Source of the DNA: G963704535 sp963704535
GTDB lineage: Bacteria > Chloroflexota > Chloroflexia > Chloroflexales > Roseiflexaceae
Reading direction: 5' to 3'
NCBI GenBank assembly: GCA_963704535.1
Contig: OY969916.1
Span: 7,874,001 to 7,938,000, forward strand
Length of the DNA stretch: 64,000 bases
A program made the position numbers and the translations under genes. Under the pieces are notes generated by a model. That model had not been told where the DNA came from. It saw only the letters and a list, made by a program, of their open reading frames with translations, and searched no databases. This document shows positions 60,756 to 64,000 of this stretch, piece after piece. Numbering within the stretch: position 1 is the stretch's first letter; every line of letters starts with the position of its first letter.

Positions 60756-62979
60756 CTACGGCCCGCAGCGCGGCGACGACTTCGAGGCGATCACCGTTTG
60801 CCCATTCAAGGTCCAGGTCAGATTGCTGCCGTTGAAGTCCACCTTGAAGGCCGCCTCGGGCCAGTACAGCGTACGCCCCGGCTCGAAGGTCGTCGGCTGG
60901 CCGCGGCTCTGTTGGCCCGGCGAGAATGCGTTGTTGGCGCCGACCGGGATGAGCGCCCCGATCGGGTTCTCGTTCAAGTAGCCGAAATAGGCGCTGTATT
61001 TCCCGCTGCCGTTGTTGGTCACACACTCCAAGATCGGGCGTACCAGCAAAGGTAGCGCAGTCGCCGGGTCGGCGTACGCCAGGACTTCCGAGGCCGATGC
61101 GGTGGAGGGTGAAGTTGAGGGTATTGTACCGGCCCAAGAGCGGTTTCCACCAGCCCAGAATGAGTCTGCACTGGCCCAGTTGTTTGTGCCGCCAGCCCAG
61201 GAGCGGTTGCCTCCAGCCCAGGAGCGGTTGCCTCCAGCCCAGGAGCGGTTGCCGCCAGCCCAGGAGCGGTTGCCGCCAGCCCAGGAGCGGTTGCCTCCAG
61301 CCCATAGATTCAGGATTGCTCCAGTTCTCGGATCAATCAGCCGGAACTCCCCGGTCGTCTCATCCCACGTCGTATAGCCCCAGTAGTGCTCCTGCGGCTC
61401 GCGGGTGAAGTCGAGGTCCAGGCCGATATCCATGCCCACATTCGCAAGCTCGGCCGTCGTCGTGAAGACCGCCTGCTGCGGGTTGACCAGGCCGGCGCCC
61501 TGCTCCCAGACGCTGTAGAACAGCTCGCCGCTGGCCTGATCGATCGCCGGGATCGCCGTCGCCAGCATCCGGTACTTGACCTGGTCGGGCGTCAGCGACG
61601 GGGCGGCTTGCAGCATCAGCGCGACCAGCCCGCTGACCTGGGCGGCGGCCATCGAGGTGCCGCTCAGTTGGTAGTAGGTGTGCTGCGTAGCCGGCTTGCC
61701 GATGCCATAATCGACCTGGGCATGCTCCAGGATGCGTCCAGCCGCCACCTGGCCCGCCAACACCGAGTTAATCCGGCATGGGCGCGATCGTGCGCACCCC
61801 CGGCACCAGGACATCGGGCTTGACGAAGGCCGACTCGGTCGGGCCGCGGCTGGAGAAGGCCGCCAGCTCGTCGTAGCCGCTGGCGTTGTAGCGCCCGCTC
61901 CGCAGCGCCCCGCTGGTGATCACATAGGGCACATTGCCGGGCACCGTGATCGTCCCGGCGGTTGGGCCGTCGTTGCCGGCCGCCGCGACGACGACAATGC
62001 CGGCCTGCCAGGCCTTCATCACCGCCTGGTTCAGCGGGTCGGCCCAGTAGGGGCCGCTCACCGGCGCATACAGCGACAGATTGAGCACCCGCACCTTGTA
62101 GGTGTCCTTGTTCGCCAGCACCCAATCGATCGCGCTGATCACGTCGCCGTAGGTGCCGGCGCCATCCTTATCCAGCACACGGGCGACCAGCAGGTTGACC
62201 TTCGGCGCGACCCCGACCGGCGACAAGTCTTTCGCGGAGCCCTCCAGCAGGTCGGCCGCGCGGTTATCGGCGATCGTCGAGATCACATGGGTGCCGTGGC
62301 CGTTCTGGTCGGCGCTGTTACGGGCATTCGCGCCGCTGTTCGCGTTGACATCGACCCCGTTCTCGACGATCCGCGGCAGGAAGTCCCGGTAAACAATGCA
62401 GCGCCCATCGTCTTCGGCCACCAGCGTGCCGGTCGGCTCATCCCAGTGCTTCCAATCGTTGGCGCTGCGCATCTTCATAAACCCTGAATCGATTACGGCA
62501 ACCGTGACGCCCCAGCCCTGGAGTGGGCGCAGCTTGTAGGCGCCGGTCTCCTGAATCTGCTGGTGCTTGCAGTCTGTTTTGCGGGTGAGGACTTGCTGGT
62601 CGTGAAGCGCGGAGGCCCCGGTCGCGGCGGCGGGGTAGAGATAATAGCCGCTAGTTTCGGTTTCTTTGTCGTCTTTTCCGGTGGCCTGCACCAGTGCATT
62701 GACGTGCAGCATGATCCAGGGGGTGCGGCGCAGCCAGGCCAGCGCCTGCTGATCGAGAGTCGCCACCACGCCATCGACCAGCGGGAGGCTGCGGGTCACC
62801 GCTCCGCCCGCCTGCACCACGGCGGCTGCGGCGGCATCGGCGCTGTCGGCCTGCACAATATACGACCCGGAAGTACCTGATGTGGATGGTGTAACCGATG
62901 GAAACGCGGCACTGCCGCAAGCGCAGATGAACAACGCTATGACGAGCAAACGTCTGAGCCGAGTGTCTGAAAACGCCAT
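60756..62979 (-). pseudogene. S8 (subtilisin-like) peptidase with WAGGNRS repeats, single-base frameshift
   Basis: Two overlapping frames form one protein of about 740 residues. The start (ATG 62979 behind GAGGGGG) opens a lipoprotein-like signal (LLVIALFICACGS), then an I9-type propeptide, Asp164 (VAVIDSGF) and His228 (GHGTHV). The frame ends at APMPD (61768). In the other phase it resumes INSVLAGQVAAGRI and carries catalytic Ser (QLSGTSMAAAQVSG, codon 61653-61655). One surplus base near 61773 separates Ser from Asp/His. After the catalytic domain come about six heptads WAGGNRS and a C-terminal beta region. Convergent with the peptide-export operon; the WAGG motif recalls the exported cores. 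Confidence 0.85.
61189..61303. repeat. 21-bp tandem repeat encoding WAGGNRS heptads
   Basis: About 5.5 near-identical 21-bp units (GCCAGCCCAGGAGCGGTTGC on the plus strand) inside the S8 peptidase gene. Degenerate units (61130-61188) flank them (WAGGTNN, FWAGGNRSWAG). Confidence 0.9.
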
Positions 62980-63155
62980 TGAAACCCCCTCATAATTAGA
63001 GCGCGGCGTTCTAGTCCTTTTGCGAATGTAACAAAGACGGAAATAAGGACTGATGCCCTATTGTAATCTGAAAGTATCGCTAAAACAATAGTTTTTCATC
63101 AACGAGCATCCATCGTAATGTCATGTTTAATCTACTGTAATCTTAATTTTAAAAC

Positions 63156-63272
63156 AAGACAAGGTTCTTTGGAGTTTTACAGTTCTGAAAAAAGGGGTTT
63201 GAGGGGGCAACCCCCTCAGTCTGCCCCTACCACAATGTACAGTGGAATGGCGTCGCCCGAAACCTTGTCTAA
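63156..63272. mobile_element. MITE-like element, copy 3 (about 117 bp)
   Basis: Ends AAGACAAGGTTCTTTGGAGT and (complement of right end) TTAGACAAGGTTTCGGGCGA; interior TTTACAGTTCTGAAAAAAGG, GAGGGGGCAACCCCCTC hairpin, CAATGTACAGTGGAATGGCG. It lies in the 367-bp spacer (62980-63346), which otherwise shows only AT-rich sequence. Confidence 0.85.
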
Positions 63273-63346
63273 TGATGATACTCAGCATATCGTACGATAA
63301 TCGGGCGAAAGTATCGATGAAGAAACATCGTTAACCTGAGAGCGCA

Positions 63347-64000
63347 TCAGGCGCATGCCCCCTCCGGGCTCACGTCGTCGGCGGTCGTCTTGGTCTCTGT
63401 AGCACTGACGGCGTTGCGTGGGGGCGGCCACAACAGCAGCGTCAGCACGATACCAGTCGGCACAAAGACCCCCGCGACCACTAGCGCAAGCGTTCGCGGC
63501 GGCCAGCCGGCGTCGGCGGCGACGCCGACGATATAGCTGGAGATCGATGTCGTGAGCATCAGCAGCGCCAGCTCGACGGCGAAAATACGGCCTTGCAGGC
63601 GGTTGGGCACACTGATCTGCAAGAGTGTGGTGCCGAACACCCATTGGACACTTCCGCCGATGTGGGCAAAGATCACCGCACACGCGGCCAGGAACAGCGA
63701 AGGCGCGCCGCTGAACGCGATATAGCCGACGGCGGTGAAAAAGAACGCCGGGCCGATCGCGCGCCGCAGGAACTGGACCGAGTGGCCGCCCCAGCGCTGC
63801 GCGAGCAGCGGCCCGATCCCGGCGCCCACGCCGCGCGCCGCGTACAGCAGCCCAATGCTGAGCGCGCCATCGACGCCGAGCGGGAAGACCTGCCGGCCGA
63901 ACAGGGTCAGCAGTAGCAGGACGCCGCCGCCCATGCTCCACAGCGTCTTGGTCAAAGCGTAGATCGCAATATCGCGCCGGCTGAACATAAACGCGAAGCC
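63347..64000 (-). CDS. MFS transporter, C-terminal part (cut by window edge)
   Basis: The frame is open to the window end (GFAFMFSRRDIAIYALTKTL), so the start lies beyond it. The visible about 217 residues hold helices 7-12: GGGVLLLLTLFGRQVFPLGV, LYAARGVGAGIGPLLAQRWG, PAFFFTAVGYIAFSGAPSLF, LLQISVPNRLQGRIFAVELA and FVPTGIVLTLLLW. A third MFS exporter in this window; substrate unknown. Confidence 0.85.
   Translation of the reverse strand, partial: GFAFMFSRRDIAIYALTKTLWSMGGGVLLLLTLFGRQVFPLGVDGALSIGLLYAARGVGAGIGPLLAQRWGGHSVQFLRRAIGPAFFFTAVGYIAFSGAPSLFLAACAVIFAHIGGSVQWVFGTTLLQISVPNRLQGRIFAVELALLMLTTSISSYIVGVAADAGWPPRTLALVVAGVFVPTGIVLTLLLWPPPRNAVSATETKTTADDVSPEGACA

Overview
Taxonomy and general character. 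The window is GC-rich (roughly two thirds G+C by eye) and gene-dense, with long divergent and convergent intergenic spacers packed with short repeats. F420-dependent oxidoreductase, SARP-type activator, class III cyclase/NTPase/TPR giants, STAND NTPase with an effector-associated N-terminal domain, S8 peptidase with Trp-Ala-Gly-Gly repeats and a kinase-rodA-PBP cluster together point to the phylum Chloroflexota, probably class Chloroflexia (Roseiflexus/Kouleothrix/Chloroflexus type). No rRNA is present, so this is inference.

Layout. 1-5 kb: end of an amidohydrolase, an F420 oxidoreductase, a secreted five-unit beta/gamma-crystallin protein and galE. 5-10 kb: a SARP regulator followed by four 11-bp-spaced direct repeats with a -10 box (a predicted SARP operator) in front of a four-gene trypsin-like protease cluster. 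10-16 kb: a 5'-truncated mlrC remnant, nitroreductase, CitE-like lyase and an ECF transporter (T component frameshifted). 16-22.7 kb: GHL10 glycoside hydrolase-like protein, two MFS transporters, a THUMP-type RNA methyltransferase and CsbD. 23-25 kb: tRNA-Gly(CCC) and a roughly 2-kb low-GC island bounded by a partial tRNA copy and carrying a type ISP restriction enzyme remnant. 25-34 kb: acyl-CoA dehydrogenase, esterase, ruvA, HAD phosphatase, large histidine kinase, deoxynucleoside kinase and a small effector-associated-domain protein. 34-45.6 kb: lipoprotein, class B PBP, (Rpn-family gene, DinB, STAND NTPase), RodA and a Ser/Thr kinase, which looks like a pknB-rodA-pbpA cell-wall cluster with accessory genes inserted.

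46-63 kb holds the most interesting locus. Two giant paralogous cyclase-AAA-TPR proteins are followed by a near-consensus sigma70 promoter, four tandem 18-residue peptide genes (type MKVKKTRIKAGG/SKLWSG), a strong Rho-independent terminator, a small HlyD-like adaptor, a C39-peptidase ABC exporter, a second ABC transporter with a degenerate C39-like domain, and an S8 peptidase whose C-terminal part repeats WAGGNRS. The double glycine in each peptide and the C39 domain together predict export of hexapeptides (SKLWSG, SKTWAG, QKTWSG). I regard this as a candidate undescribed peptide secretion or signalling system.

Cross-cutting themes. (i) Inverted repeats whose arms are tandem heptamers occur about a dozen times; in places they became coding sequence (an MFS loop, a lipoprotein signal peptide). 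(ii) A MITE-like element of about 117-121 bp with terminal inverted repeats occurs three times. (iii) G-rich 55-bp hairpin units are dispersed, one as a six-copy array. (iv) Four genes have single-base frameshifts and one an in-frame amber codon, from real decay or sequencing error.
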